A stretch of 38,706 bases of DNA from JAEEJA01 sp036343175 (GCA_036343175.1 JAZASR010000021.1:1-38706), one strand, 5' to 3'; positions 14,496 through 24,105 are shown, counted from the stretch's first letter. Program-made: numbers and translations. Notes: generated by a model from the letters alone, not told the origin.

Positions 14496-17459
14496 TTATC
14501 TGATATCATATACAGATCTGACTTTAAGGTCAGCAGGGTCTGATATCTTTCCCTCAATGACCGTGAGTGTCCTGCTTCCCTTTTCCATATCGAAGAAGTT
14601 ATCATCGAAGCGGACATAGGTGTCTTTATCGTAGACCTCGACTGACTTTGCAAAGGCGCCTGAGAATACCTCTACATGCTTTCCGTCAGGATAGACCTTT
14701 AATGTGAGAGATGGATCTGCGAATTTATAGTGCTTGGGAGCAGTGAAGAGGACAGTACCCACTGATACCTTACTTCCGCTGTCAGGTACGAAACTGTAGC
14801 TTACATGATTGCTTAGAAAGTCAGTATCTGAGAAATCATGGGTCTCAAGCCATAAGCTTGAAAACGGCTCAACAGTTATATGGTCGCTTCCTGACTTTAT
14901 GATATTGCTTTCCGGGTCTCTGAGCTCCCAATATGCGGTCCCTGAAACAGGATCCCAGGTTTCATTGGTCACAGAGAGCCGCATGGTCGATACATTTTCT
15001 GAAGGCTCGGCAACAACACTTCCGCGGGTGGTGATCTCATTGACCTCTTCGCAGGATATCATGACAGGATCAAAGAAGCGGACAGCAGCATACTGGAGTG
15101 CTTTCCATCTGAAGAAATAATCAACTGATGACCATGAGGCCACAGGCCAGATATCATTCAGCTGCCAGTATATGGCCCCCATGCAGCGGTCATCATTTCT
15201 ATATCTCCTGAAGTGCTCCACGCCATAGCGGATGGCGTCTGCCTGCAGGAGCTCACTTGCATATATAAGCAGTTCGAAGCTTCCGGGGTAGAGATATGTC
15301 TCAGACAGGTACTGAAGTATCTTTCCGTTAGCGCCTGAATTTCTCTGGTGCATTTCCATTATTCTTGAGAAGATGTTTCTGTCCCCGGGAGCAGTAAAGT
15401 CTTTTATGGTCTCGTAATCAGGAAATGACTGGAAACCGAATTCAGACAGGTATCTGAAGTGGTACTTCCTGTATTCTGTAAACGGAACACCGCCGTGCCA
15501 TACTTCCCAGTAGTGGACGTCTCCCCGGTCAGGGTCCTGCGGATATTTGAGACCGCCTCCTGATGAAGGAGAAGACGGCCAGTAGAATGTGTCCGGATCC
15601 TCTTCTTTAAGTATTTGCGGGATGATATGCTCATTCTGGATAAGATAGTCTCTTACGGTTATCTCATCTCCATCATATTCACGCTTTAATTCAAAGTCCT
15701 CCATCTCATTATTGCCGCACCAGAGGCCAAGGCTCGGGTGATGACGCAGACGGCGGACATTTTCACGGATCTCCTCTGTTATATTTTTTTCAAATTCGTC
15801 GGTAAGGCGATAGTTTGCACAGGCAAACATCATGTCCTGCCAGACAACGAGGCCCAGCTCATCGCACAGATCATAGAAATAATCCATTGGATATATGCCG
15901 CCGCCCCAAACTCTTATGGCATTGAAATGAGAATCTCTGCATATCCTAAGAAGCTTCCCAGTGCGTTCTTCAGAAAGGCGGGAGAGGATGTTGTCTTCCG
16001 GTATATAGTCAGCGCCCATGGCGAAGAATGTCTGGCCGTTTATTTCCGCTGCAAATGTCTCGCCCCATCTGTCAGGGGTGCGGCGGATGGTAAGGGTGCG
16101 GAGGCCTGTTTTCTTTGTAATTATCTCGGGCGATGTATATACAGAGTCGTAAGAGTATTGCCCTGTTCCATCCGTTTTTGATATGTCCGATGTATCGTCT
16201 GTCCTGCCCGGAACGTAAGAGGAAGCACCATAACTGTCATAAAGTTCCACAGTCAGGGTATATAGGGGCTGTTCTCCCAGTCCATTCGGCCACCAGAGCC
16301 TGGGGTCGGGAATGGTAAAAGGCTTGCCGTTTTCAAGCTCATATACGGCTGGCTGATGCTTATCAGGCTGTTTTAAAGTGTCCGCTGCTGAGTTTTCATC
16401 TGATGCGTTTGTGATGGATAAAATATCTGATCCTTCACCTGTACAGGATGCGGGCGTGGTAAGGGTGATCTTCAGCGGTGCATGGCCGGACTGCTTAACA
16501 TTCACAGTCAGACATACTTTGATCTTTCCATCCCGGGCAGCCTGAGCATGTATGGATATTTTCCTGTTGAGGCAGTTGTTTTCATGACCGACCGGACCAG
16601 CCTTTGCATCTGCATTAATGGTATTGAATTTTGTATCGTCCATATTGCACCTGAAGCCATCTGTTTCACTGACAGGCCTGCCGTCAGGCATGAAATGGTC
16701 CTGGTGGATCTTTATATCTGTGATGCGTGATGAGAAGCCAAGCAGGCTCACATCCTTCCATATTCCCATATCCGGCAGGCGGGGACCCCAGTCCCAGCCG
16801 AACATGCAATGGGCTTTGCGTAAGTGAGGGAAGCCTTTCATAGACTCGATAGAACCGCCCAGGTGGTACTCTTTATCTTTTTCTTTTATATACTCAGTAG
16901 GGGAGTGGATAATGACTGTTATGATATTGTCGTGCTCTTTAAGAATATTCTTTACATCGTATTCCCAGCTCCTGTGCATGTTATTGACTGAACCTAAGAG
17001 GCTTTCGTTCATGTAAATATCTGCAAGTGTGTCAATGCCGTCAAAACGCAGGATCTGATGGGGCGCATATAGAAAAGATGCCGGTACATCGAATTTCCTT
17101 TTAAATGTGTAATCGTACTTCATAAGCCCAAGGCATTTGAGCTCGTTGTCACGAAAGGAAGGTTCAGGCATCATGCCTGCATCAAGTAAAAAAGAATATA
17201 CCGAGCCGGGAATAGCGCCGGTGACCGCCTTCAAAGAGATAGGATCTGCTGCCGGATCTGAAGATCGACCGGAAAGCAGATCTAAAGTCTCCGACATGAC
17301 TTTGCTGTTTTCTGCCGACATCTTTTGAATATCAGCAGTAAACCTTTTAATATCATCCCTGTAACTCTGGCTATCATTATTCAGACTTGCAATATCATCC
17401 CAAAAATTATCGTCATCACATGACATTTCCCATGTGCCATTTAAAGACAGTCTCTCCAT
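14496..17459 (-). CDS. beta-mannosidase, glycoside hydrolase family 2
   Basis: A 987-residue cytoplasmic GH2 enzyme without signal peptide. The N-terminal sugar-binding domain (AIPGSVYSFLLDAGMMPEP, YDYTFKRKF, HCMFGWDWGPRLPDMGIW) is the beta-mannosidase type rather than the beta-galactosidase type. The catalytic barrel has the acid/base E585 in GNNEMED and the predicted nucleophile E673 in SEFGFQSFP. It hydrolyses beta-mannosides to mannose and would act on mannobiose or N-glycan fragments taken up by the cell. It is longer than usual (about 820-860) because of low-complexity inserts at about 45-75 and 255-290 and in the second immunoglobulin-like domain. It is transcribed against the SGNH gene. 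No transporter or regulator for mannosides is adjacent. Confidence 0.88.
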   Translation of the reverse strand: MERLSLNGTWEMSCDDDNFWDDIASLNNDSQSYRDDIKRFTADIQKMSAENSKVMSETLDLLSGRSSDPAADPISLKAVTGAIPGSVYSFLLDAGMMPEPSFRDNELKCLGLMKYDYTFKRKFDVPASFLYAPHQILRFDGIDTLADIYMNESLLGSVNNMHRSWEYDVKNILKEHDNIITVIIHSPTEYIKEKDKEYHLGGSIESMKGFPHLRKAHCMFGWDWGPRLPDMGIWKDVSLLGFSSRITDIKIHQDHFMPDGRPVSETDGFRCNMDDTKFNTINADAKAGPVGHENNCLNRKISIHAQAARDGKIKVCLTVNVKQSGHAPLKITLTTPASCTGEGSDILSITNASDENSAADTLKQPDKHQPAVYELENGKPFTIPDPRLWWPNGLGEQPLYTLTVELYDSYGASSYVPGRTDDTSDISKTDGTGQYSYDSVYTSPEIITKKTGLRTLTIRRTPDRWGETFAAEINGQTFFAMGADYIPEDNILSRLSEERTGKLLRICRDSHFNAIRVWGGGIYPMDYFYDLCDELGLVVWQDMMFACANYRLTDEFEKNITEEIRENVRRLRHHPSLGLWCGNNEMEDFELKREYDGDEITVRDYLIQNEHIIPQILKEEDPDTFYWPSSPSSGGGLKYPQDPDRGDVHYWEVWHGGVPFTEYRKYHFRYLSEFGFQSFPDYETIKDFTAPGDRNIFSRIMEMHQRNSGANGKILQYLSETYLYPGSFELLIYASELLQADAIRYGVEHFRRYRNDDRCMGAIYWQLNDIWPVASWSSVDYFFRWKALQYAAVRFFDPVMISCEEVNEITTRGSVVAEPSENVSTMRLSVTNETWDPVSGTAYWELRDPESNIIKSGSDHITVEPFSSLWLETHDFSDTDFLSNHVSYSFVPDSGSKVSVGTVLFTAPKHYKFADPSLTLKVYPDGKHVEVFSGAFAKSVEVYDKDTYVRFDDNFFDMEKGSRTLTVIEGKISDPADLKVRSVYDIR

Positions 17460-17540
17460 GTGTAAAACTCCTATTATCTGCAGTATGCCGGTCAGATGAT
17501 GCTGTTGTCAGTTTGATCATGTCGGCATATCTGTAATCAC

Positions 17541-18878
17541 TTATTTATCACTGATGTCTTTATCATTGAAGTCTTTATCTTTGATGTCTTTATCATTGAT
17601 GTCTTTATCATTGATGTCTTTATCACTGATGTCTCTATCATTGACGTCGTCAGCTGTTTCTAAAGTCTCCTGCTCATTTGCGGCATTTTCTTTATCCGCA
17701 GGCTTCTTCGCAGGCTTACCGTCATTATTGAGTCCTTTTTCCTTTCCCCTGCGGTCGATCCAGCGTTCGAACCATACCTTAAGAAGAGCAGCAGTCGGTA
17801 CTGCGACAAGCATGCCGACAAGACCGCCGATCTTGCCGCCGGCTATCAGGGCTACAAGGACAAGCATAGGGTGTACCTTGACGCTCGATGAAAGAAGCTT
17901 CGGATTAACTATCGCGCCGTCGATTCCCTGGAGTACAGCAACTATTATGATGCCGATGATCATCTTGTCAGTGGTGCCCGTTATGAGGCCGGTGATGAGT
18001 GTAAGGCCATAGCCGAAGACCGGACCGAGGTAAGGAACCAGATTGCCGATACCGGTCATGACACCGATCAGTACCCCGTAGCGGACTCCTGCGATCGAAA
18101 ACAGCACGCTTATCATGGTCGCCATAAAAAGAGCGTCCAGGGCCTGGCCGCGGAAGTAGCCGCTGAAGGCCTTGTCTGCATCGCTGAGTACGAGGTTAAT
18201 GAAGTTATTTACCTTCTGGCTTGAGATCTTTCTGACCACAGCACCCCAGTATCTCTTGAGGTTAGCTATATCGAGCATGAAGTAGACCGCGAACATTATG
18301 GCAAAGAGTGCAGTAGAGGCGCCATCCTTGATGATATTTATCACGAAGCCGATATTTGAGCTTGAGTTATTGACGAACCTTTTTGCGGAGTTGAGAAGAG
18401 ACTGTTCCCAATCGGCAACTGTACCATCAGGTACATTTATGGACTGCAGCCATTGCTTCAGGTCACCCTCAAACAGCTTGAACTGACGTGTCACGTCAGT
18501 TGCCAGAGTGTTTATGTCAAGCTGAGTCAGGGCGCTGACCTTTTTCGTGACAGCCAGTGTAACTATTGTGATAAGGACTCCGAGAACTATTATGAACGTG
18601 AGTATTGTGGCTGCAACTGCTATGGAGTGCTTCTTAAGTTTGCCGGGAAGCTTGTGCTCGTAAAAGCGGACTATAGGATAAACGATATATGCGATAACTG
18701 CACCGATGATGACAGGCTTAAGTACGGCTCCTATCCAGTTTAAAACACCACCGATGGCTGAAGCGACCGGCTTTATGTTAATAAAGAGGAAGACCAGCAC
18801 CATCAGGGCTATAGATGTACCCAGAACGTATTTACTTATCTTCCAGTATTTTTTGTCAAAGTTTTTCGTGAATTTCAT
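17541..18878 (-). CDS. AI-2E family transporter (UPF0118 permease)
   Basis: A 445-residue membrane protein with about eight hydrophobic segments and the family signature in the C-terminal half (GYFRGQALDALFMATMI, GVRYGVLIGVMTGIGNLVPYLGP, GAIVNPKLLSSSVKVHPML, GGKIGGLVGMLVAVP). Members are proposed exporters of AI-2 or ion antiporters; the substrate here cannot be told. Start ATG 18878 with GAAGGGA. The cytoplasmic tail after about residue 365 is highly charged and ends in seven D-I-x-D-K pentapeptides encoded by a 15-nt tandem repeat. The tail is not part of the family and probably varies in length between strains. Confidence 0.85.
   Translation of the reverse strand: MKFTKNFDKKYWKISKYVLGTSIALMVLVFLFINIKPVASAIGGVLNWIGAVLKPVIIGAVIAYIVYPIVRFYEHKLPGKLKKHSIAVAATILTFIIVLGVLITIVTLAVTKKVSALTQLDINTLATDVTRQFKLFEGDLKQWLQSINVPDGTVADWEQSLLNSAKRFVNNSSSNIGFVINIIKDGASTALFAIMFAVYFMLDIANLKRYWGAVVRKISSQKVNNFINLVLSDADKAFSGYFRGQALDALFMATMISVLFSIAGVRYGVLIGVMTGIGNLVPYLGPVFGYGLTLITGLITGTTDKMIIGIIIVAVLQGIDGAIVNPKLLSSSVKVHPMLVLVALIAGGKIGGLVGMLVAVPTAALLKVWFERWIDRRGKEKGLNNDGKPAKKPADKENAANEQETLETADDVNDRDISDKDINDKDINDKDIKDKDFNDKDISDK
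17544..17648 (-). repeat. 15-nt tandem repeat, 7 copies, coding for D-I-x-D-K
   Basis: Seven in-frame 15-nt units end exactly before the stop codon of the AI-2E permease gene. On the plus strand they read GTCTTTATCATTGAT with few changes. They encode the pentapeptides DVNDR, DISDK, DINDK, DINDK, DIKDK, DFNDK and DISDK. Confidence 0.9.
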
Positions 18879-19033
18879 AATTTTATCCCTTCATATCTTT
18901 TAAGAATATCAGTATTATCGATATCAAATTTATCTTTATATTTTACACGAGCCAGTGTCTTTTCATTCCCTGCAGATCAACATTGCCGCAGAATGGACCG
19001 AGTTCATTAACGCTTTTAAATACATTCAATGTC

Positions 19034-19042
19034 ATTATAACA
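19034..19042 (-). promoter_or_regulatory. extended -10 promoter for the permease gene
   Basis: On the minus strand TGTTATAAT gives a consensus TATAAT (19034-19039) with the TG of an extended -10. The -35 is poor. It would give a leader of about 150 nt before ATG 18878. The leader has codon-like stretches on the minus strand (for example GPFCGNVDLQGMKRHWLV then stop), perhaps a small remnant, but no convincing gene. Confidence 0.4.
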
Positions 19043-19095
19043 TAAGTCCGTGATATATAAGAAATATTATTACGAATATATGATTCATTATACAT

Positions 19096-19124
19096 TTGTA
19101 AGATTATGGAATTTTTGCTATTAT
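19096..19124 (+). promoter_or_regulatory. promoter of the EamA transporter gene
   Basis: -35 TTGTAA (19096-19101), exactly 17 nt, -10 TATTAT (19119-19124). The expected transcription start (about 19131) is directly at the ATG at 19133, so the transcript may be leaderless. This argues against the ATG at 19106, which lies inside the promoter. Confidence 0.6.
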
Positions 19125-19132
19125 GGCTCATT

Positions 19133-20056
19133 ATGATAAAAAATAAAAAATTCATGCCGGCCCTGGCCCTCATGTGCGCCCTGCTCTGGGCTCTGGCATA
19201 TCCATTCATAAAGCTGGGCTATCAACTATTTAATATTGAGGGTAATGACCTTGGAAGCAAAATCCTTTTTGCAGGCCTTAGATTCTTTTTCGCGGGAGTT
19301 TTGGTACTCCTCACAGACCGGAACTTTAAGACTGCTGTCAGGAATATGTCTCGAAAAGGCTGGCGGGCACTTCTGATATTTACCATGGTAAATATCACCC
19401 TTCACTACCTTTTCTCGTATACAGGCCTTGGCTATATTCCAGGTTCACGCGGAACTGTACTTGACTCGACAAGTACATTTATCACGGTAATTCTTTCTGC
19501 CATTGTCTTTTCCGATGACAGGATGTCCGGCTGGAAAGCTTTAGGCTGTCTGCTTGGCTTCAGTGGCATACTCCTCATAAATGTAAATGGCAGCAGGAAC
19601 TTCTTTGATAATATCTCTTTTATGGGAGATGGCATGATACTGCTCAATGCCTTCTGCGGCGCTATGGGAAGCATAACAGGCCGGTTCGCCTCAAAGTACA
19701 TAAATATGATGACCGCAACAGGCGTCAGTATGTGCCTTGGCGGAACAGTGCTGATCGTAATCGGTATCATCATAAGGCCGGACAGGGCATGGAACTTTTC
19801 AATAGAAGGTCTGCTGGTGCTCTCTGCACTGATACTTATCTCTACTGTCAGCTTCACGGTTTATAATTCCCTTATAGCAATCTATCCTGTGAGCAATGTT
19901 GCTATATTTAACTCATTCATCCCGATCTTCGGAGTCATCTTCTCAAGCCTTGTACTGGGCGAACCGCTGAAGATCACATATCTGCTTGCAGGTGTCCTCG
20001 CTGCTTTTGGTACGAGGCTCACAAATAAGGGCAGTAAAGAAAAAGATAATATATGA
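19133..20056 (+). CDS. EamA/DMT-family metabolite transporter
   Basis: About 307 residues with ten hydrophobic segments in two EamA repeats: repeat 1 from LMCALLWALAYPFIKLGY to LLGFSGILLINV, repeat 2 from GDGMILLNAFCGAMGS to TYLLAGVLAAFGTRL. Members of the drug/metabolite transporter superfamily export amino acids, nucleosides or other small molecules. The substrate is unknown. Start chosen at ATG 19133 because the better promoter lies at 19096-19124; no ribosome site is visible in front of it. The next gene, rlmD, follows after 9 bp, so the two are probably co-transcribed. Confidence 0.85.
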   Translation: MIKNKKFMPALALMCALLWALAYPFIKLGYQLFNIEGNDLGSKILFAGLRFFFAGVLVLLTDRNFKTAVRNMSRKGWRALLIFTMVNITLHYLFSYTGLGYIPGSRGTVLDSTSTFITVILSAIVFSDDRMSGWKALGCLLGFSGILLINVNGSRNFFDNISFMGDGMILLNAFCGAMGSITGRFASKYINMMTATGVSMCLGGTVLIVIGIIIRPDRAWNFSIEGLLVLSALILISTVSFTVYNSLIAIYPVSNVAIFNSFIPIFGVIFSSLVLGEPLKITYLLAGVLAAFGTRLTNKGSKEKDNI

Positions 20057-20065
20057 GGAAAATCT

Positions 20066-21559
20066 ATGAATAATAAAAAAGCAACCTGCCCATACGTGAA
20101 GAAGTGCGGTGGCTGCAGTCTGATAAATACACCATATGAGGAACAGCTCGAGCTAAAGCAGAATACCATAGAGAAATTGCTTGCACCGATACTTTCAAAA
20201 GACGGGGGATCAGTTGAGCCTGTTATCGGGGCTTCAGACCCTTATTACTACAGAAATAAGGTGCATTCAGCATTTGCGTGTGTGTTTGAAAGGCGTGAGG
20301 ATCGGAATGATAGTGAGCTGCCTGAAAAGACCCGATATGAAAATGATCCGGAAAATATACCTGACAGCAGGCCGGGCAATAAGACCCATAAGAACCAGAG
20401 AAAAAAGCCCCGCCGCAAAGTCATCCGCGGCATATATCGTGAAGGCAGTCATTATGTAGTTGACATAAAGGGCTGCAGGCTTGAGGACAGGACAGCCGAC
20501 AGTATAATAGAGACGATTAAGAAGATGCTTTCAGATTTCAGGCTGACAGTCTACAACGAGGATACGGAACTTGGGTTTCTGCGCCATGTATTAGTGAGGA
20601 GGGGGTACCGGCTTGTAAGAAGCATCCGGGATGGGATTAATGAAAATGGAAGTCTGCATATTACAGGCGGTAAGCCTTATGATAATGATTCCATTGTAAC
20701 AATTGCGGACCAGGCATTTGCCCCTGAATACATGGTCGTTCTTGTTACCGGCACCACAGTTTTTCCCGGTAAGAATAACTTCATAAAAGCACTGAGACAG
20801 AGGTTCCCGCAGATCGTGACTATAGTCCAGAATATAAATGACAGGCATACCAGTATGGTACTGGGTGAGCGGAATATAGTCCTTTACGGAAAAGGATATG
20901 TTATAGATGAGAGCCTTGGGCTTTCATTCCGCATACATCCGGATTCCTTTTATCAGATAAATTCTCTGCAGACCAGAAAGCTCTATGGCCTGGCACTCAA
21001 CTTTGCGGGGCTTAAGGGTAAGGAAAATGTCCTCGATGCCTATTGCGGTACAGGAACTATAGGCATGTTCATGGCTCCGCATGCGGGGTTTGTTACAGGT
21101 GTGGAGCTGAATAGGAGTGCCGTCCGCGATGCTATTGCCAACGCCCGTACAAATAATATAAAGAATATCTTCTTTGAAAATGCTGATGCGACCAGGTACC
21201 TGTTGGAGCTTGCTGAAGTTTCCCGCAGGTATACGGGTAAAAAATCAACGAAAAAAGACAGTTCGAAAGATATTTCATATGAAGGATCCGAGGATGATGA
21301 AACAGATGATAAAGAAACTCCTCATATCGACGTCCTCTGCATGGATCCGCCGCGTGCCGGCAGCACGGAAGAGTTCATAAGGGCGGCAGCAGCGCTTTCT
21401 ATTCCGCGAATCGTATATGTTTCCTGCGAACCGACAACTCTTGCCCGGGATCTTAAAGTTTTTCAGAAGCTTGGCTACAGGGTAAAAAAGGCTGTGCCGG
21501 TCGATATGTTCCCGAATACGGAAGCGATCGAGACGGTCTGCCTTATTGTTCGAGAGTAA
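20066..21559 (+). CDS. rlmD: 23S rRNA (uracil-5-)-methyltransferase, RlmD/RumA family
   Basis: A 497-residue SAM-dependent RNA m5U methyltransferase. The N-terminal iron-sulfur cysteines are C8, C14 and C17 (CPYVKKCGGC) with the fourth in DIKGC. The SAM site is DAYCGTGTIGMFMAP, then MDPPRAGS and the catalytic cysteine C454 in VYVSCEPTTLARDL. The product would be 5-methyluridine at U1939 (and, in Firmicutes, possibly also U747) of 23S rRNA. Two low-complexity charged inserts (about 75-120 and 390-420) make it longer than the usual 450 residues. Unlike RumA there is no clear TRAM domain in front. Good GAGGA site before ATG 20066. Confidence 0.85.
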   Translation: MNNKKATCPYVKKCGGCSLINTPYEEQLELKQNTIEKLLAPILSKDGGSVEPVIGASDPYYYRNKVHSAFACVFERREDRNDSELPEKTRYENDPENIPDSRPGNKTHKNQRKKPRRKVIRGIYREGSHYVVDIKGCRLEDRTADSIIETIKKMLSDFRLTVYNEDTELGFLRHVLVRRGYRLVRSIRDGINENGSLHITGGKPYDNDSIVTIADQAFAPEYMVVLVTGTTVFPGKNNFIKALRQRFPQIVTIVQNINDRHTSMVLGERNIVLYGKGYVIDESLGLSFRIHPDSFYQINSLQTRKLYGLALNFAGLKGKENVLDAYCGTGTIGMFMAPHAGFVTGVELNRSAVRDAIANARTNNIKNIFFENADATRYLLELAEVSRRYTGKKSTKKDSSKDISYEGSEDDETDDKETPHIDVLCMDPPRAGSTEEFIRAAAALSIPRIVYVSCEPTTLARDLKVFQKLGYRVKKAVPVDMFPNTEAIETVCLIVRE

Positions 21560-21590
21560 GTTTTATTTTTTTAGAGTAAGTTTTATTTTT
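21553..21590 (+). repeat. 20-nt tandem duplication over the rlmD stop codon
   Basis: AGAGTAAGTTTTATTTTT occurs at 21553-21570 and 21573-21590. The first copy contains the TAA stop of rlmD. The T-rich ends do not follow a strong stem, so I do not call a terminator. Confidence 0.75.
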
Positions 21591-21636
21591 GAGCTTCTAT
21601 TATAGTGGAGCCTGATGCCTTTGCAATGGCGCATCT

Positions 21637-24105
21637 CTAGAATCTGAACGTAAATCCCATTTCTCCGTTCTGTTTCTTTCCCCAGCTTAAATTTGCCGAG
21701 TATTTCGTGCCCTTTTTACTGGTTAGATCAGTAATGTATATCTCCTGACCGGCTCTTAGCTTTTCAGTTTCCTCCTGAGTAAATACGTGGCCGGCAAGTG
21801 ACTGCGGCATGACAGATGAATTCGCAAAGGCAGTCTGCTTGAAGCCTAAGAACTTTATCTTATTTCCGTCTGGTCTCGTAAAGTCCTGTATTGCAAGCTT
21901 TCCTTTAACGGCATATGTCCTGCCGGGGGTCTTTGCGCTCTTTAAGCCGTCAACTATTATCTCTTTGCCTGCGGCAAGGTCGCGGCATTCATCATCGGTA
22001 AAGCGGTGATTGCGCCATACCCGTTTGAATTTCTTATCCTTATAGCGGCCTTTTGTTATTGAAACGTAATCATTGGCACCTTCATTTTCAAGAAAATTGA
22101 GTATGCTGAAGCCAAAGATGTCCTGTTCCTTATACTTTCCAGGTGCAAGTTTACCGCGGACGCCGTATTTTCTTCCGCTGGACGAAACAAGGTCTTTAAC
22201 TTCTATCTCTTCTCCGGCTGTGAGTTTCTGAACTTCATCATCAGTAAATCTGTGCCCTCCCCAGATGCGGTTGAAGGTGCGTCCCGCGAAAGGACCATCC
22301 TTTATCTCATATTTTTCCCTGGGAGTGGAGACTGACCCATCGATATTTTCGCCGTTCTTTGCCATGACAGCAAGGTCTTCGGTTATCATCCTCTGAACGT
22401 CATGAAGATAGCCGGAGCCATCTGACCGGCCATCATATATTTCCTTCATCTCTTTCATGACCTTCTCAGTCAGGTCAAGAGAGCCTATGTGGGTGCCCGG
22501 GAGAAGGGCGTATTCAGTATCTCCCTCCGGGGCCATGGTGATCTTCCCGCGCTTTTCCTGCATGAGAGGGTGCTTTGACTTCATATTTGTAACGTCTGCA
22601 TAGATGCTTGTACGGGTAGCACCGGTACCAACATCGTGCTTTTCAAGCTGCTTCATGAGCCACTTCATGGTAGGCTGCTGGGGCTTTTTATTGACACCTT
22701 CATATACGAAAGGACCTGCCTGGGTGCCTATTCCCTTGTCGGATTCATTATCATCCTTATCGTCAGAATCATCCTTATTCTTTTCGTCGTTCTCACTGTA
22801 TATAAGCTTCCAGCCAGGCGACTTTGGCACATTTGCTATGCCGGTGAATTTCGGATAGTCATTGACATGGCCTGTCTGATGCTCATATTTATAGTCTTCG
22901 CATATGGTCGCAAGATAGTTCCTTGCAAGAGTCTCATATATAAGAGCGGCGCCGGGTCCAAACTTCCTGTCCAGGTCAGCCAGATTTTCAGGCACTTTTG
23001 GGCCGGGCCTGTTGGCACCATGGGCCATACCGGTCTTTACATGGGTCTTCCGCGGTGTCCTGTGGGTAAGTATTGACGGGTCTATGTCGAGGACTTTTGC
23101 TATCCTGTCGATCACAGGGAGAAGATCATTGAACTGCTCTCTGGTGATGAATTTGTCCTCAGTACGGGGGTAGGAGACGACCTGGGCCTCGTACATGTTC
23201 TGATAGGTCTTCAGCACTGTAGATGCGGCTACGCCCTTAGGCGCGAGACGCCCTCCAAGAGATGCAAGGTCAAGAAACTTAGGAGGAGGAGAGGACTTCA
23301 TGGTCTTTGAGTCACATGTCACCCGGCTTTCATGATAGTCCCCAACAGGTACATCCTCTTTCCTGTCGAAGGTCTTTTCATCTGAGTAAGTGTAGACGAC
23401 TCCGTTCTCGTCCTTGAACCTTACCTGATAGTATGGCTTTTTGACATAATTCTTTATGGCATCAAGCTGGTCGCCGACGATCTTTATCATGGCGGACTTG
23501 AGTCTTCCGAAACGCGGCATCTGCCCTCTTGGGCTGTAGTTATAGCCGATCCTGGTCCACTGCATGGACAGATAGTCCCACTTGGTCCTGAAGAGGGCCT
23601 GTTTATAGTCGGGGTCATCGTACATGCAGGAAAGGCTAGTGCCAAGAAGTTTTCGCTCTTTAAAAGCCTTCTGAATGGACTTTTCGGATTCATCCTCAAA
23701 GAACATACGGGTGAACTTCGGAGCTTTTATCTGAAGACGATCCAGTATCTCCCAGGCCAGAAGCTCGCCTTCACCGGTAGGGTCATCATCAGTTGCTATG
23801 ACTATTTCATCGCAGCCTGAAAGAGTATTCCTGATATTTGAGAGGGCTGCTTTCGCGTCATCCTTCTCTTCATACTTCCACTGTATGTCTTTTTCATTCC
23901 ATGGGAGCTGGTCTGTTTTCCATGATTTATATTTCATGGAAAGCGAAGGGTCCACCTGCAGAGAAGGCTCCTTTATAAAGCCGTACAGGTGGCCTCTTGC
24001 AGGCACTATCCTGTACTGTTCGCCTTCAAATGTCCCCTGCATGCCGCCAAGCGCCTTGGCAAAGTTTCTGGCCTGAGAAGGCTTTTCATTTAATATTCCG
24101 ATCAT
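21637..24105 (-). CDS. topoisomerase III-like type IA DNA topoisomerase with C-terminal repeats
   Basis: An 822-residue type IA topoisomerase. The Toprim domain has an unusual active-site stretch, VIATDDDPTGEGELLAWEIL, instead of the standard TDADREGE. The catalytic tyrosine is Y312 in VSYPRTEDKF. The body covers about 1-580, with an acidic loop (about 430-455). Then come three copies of a 75-80-residue unit (HRFTDDEVQKLTAGEEIEV, HRFTDDECRDLAAGKEIIV, HVFTQEETEKLRAGQEIYI), ending at the C-terminus. No zinc-finger cysteines are seen. This architecture resembles the topoisomerases of mobile and plasmid-related Firmicute elements more than housekeeping TopA. It would relax or decatenate single-stranded DNA. 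No mobilisation genes are near. Confidence 0.82.
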   Translation of the reverse strand: MIGILNEKPSQARNFAKALGGMQGTFEGEQYRIVPARGHLYGFIKEPSLQVDPSLSMKYKSWKTDQLPWNEKDIQWKYEEKDDAKAALSNIRNTLSGCDEIVIATDDDPTGEGELLAWEILDRLQIKAPKFTRMFFEDESEKSIQKAFKERKLLGTSLSCMYDDPDYKQALFRTKWDYLSMQWTRIGYNYSPRGQMPRFGRLKSAMIKIVGDQLDAIKNYVKKPYYQVRFKDENGVVYTYSDEKTFDRKEDVPVGDYHESRVTCDSKTMKSSPPPKFLDLASLGGRLAPKGVAASTVLKTYQNMYEAQVVSYPRTEDKFITREQFNDLLPVIDRIAKVLDIDPSILTHRTPRKTHVKTGMAHGANRPGPKVPENLADLDRKFGPGAALIYETLARNYLATICEDYKYEHQTGHVNDYPKFTGIANVPKSPGWKLIYSENDEKNKDDSDDKDDNESDKGIGTQAGPFVYEGVNKKPQQPTMKWLMKQLEKHDVGTGATRTSIYADVTNMKSKHPLMQEKRGKITMAPEGDTEYALLPGTHIGSLDLTEKVMKEMKEIYDGRSDGSGYLHDVQRMITEDLAVMAKNGENIDGSVSTPREKYEIKDGPFAGRTFNRIWGGHRFTDDEVQKLTAGEEIEVKDLVSSSGRKYGVRGKLAPGKYKEQDIFGFSILNFLENEGANDYVSITKGRYKDKKFKRVWRNHRFTDDECRDLAAGKEIIVDGLKSAKTPGRTYAVKGKLAIQDFTRPDGNKIKFLGFKQTAFANSSVMPQSLAGHVFTQEETEKLRAGQEIYITDLTSKKGTKYSANLSWGKKQNGEMGFTFRF

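Noticed and set aside
17554..18012. Plus-strand protein with S-L-M-S repeats
   Set aside because: Antisense shadow of the 15-nt repeat and body of the AI-2E permease gene; no ribosome site.
18943..19209. Minus-strand small protein upstream of the permease
   Set aside because: Spans both promoters, has no ribosome site and poor composition in its first half; at most the last 30 codons look coding.
21637..24105. Integrated conjugative element or prophage
   Set aside because: Only the topoisomerase hints at mobile origin; no integrase, relaxase, conjugation or phage genes and no attachment repeats nearby.
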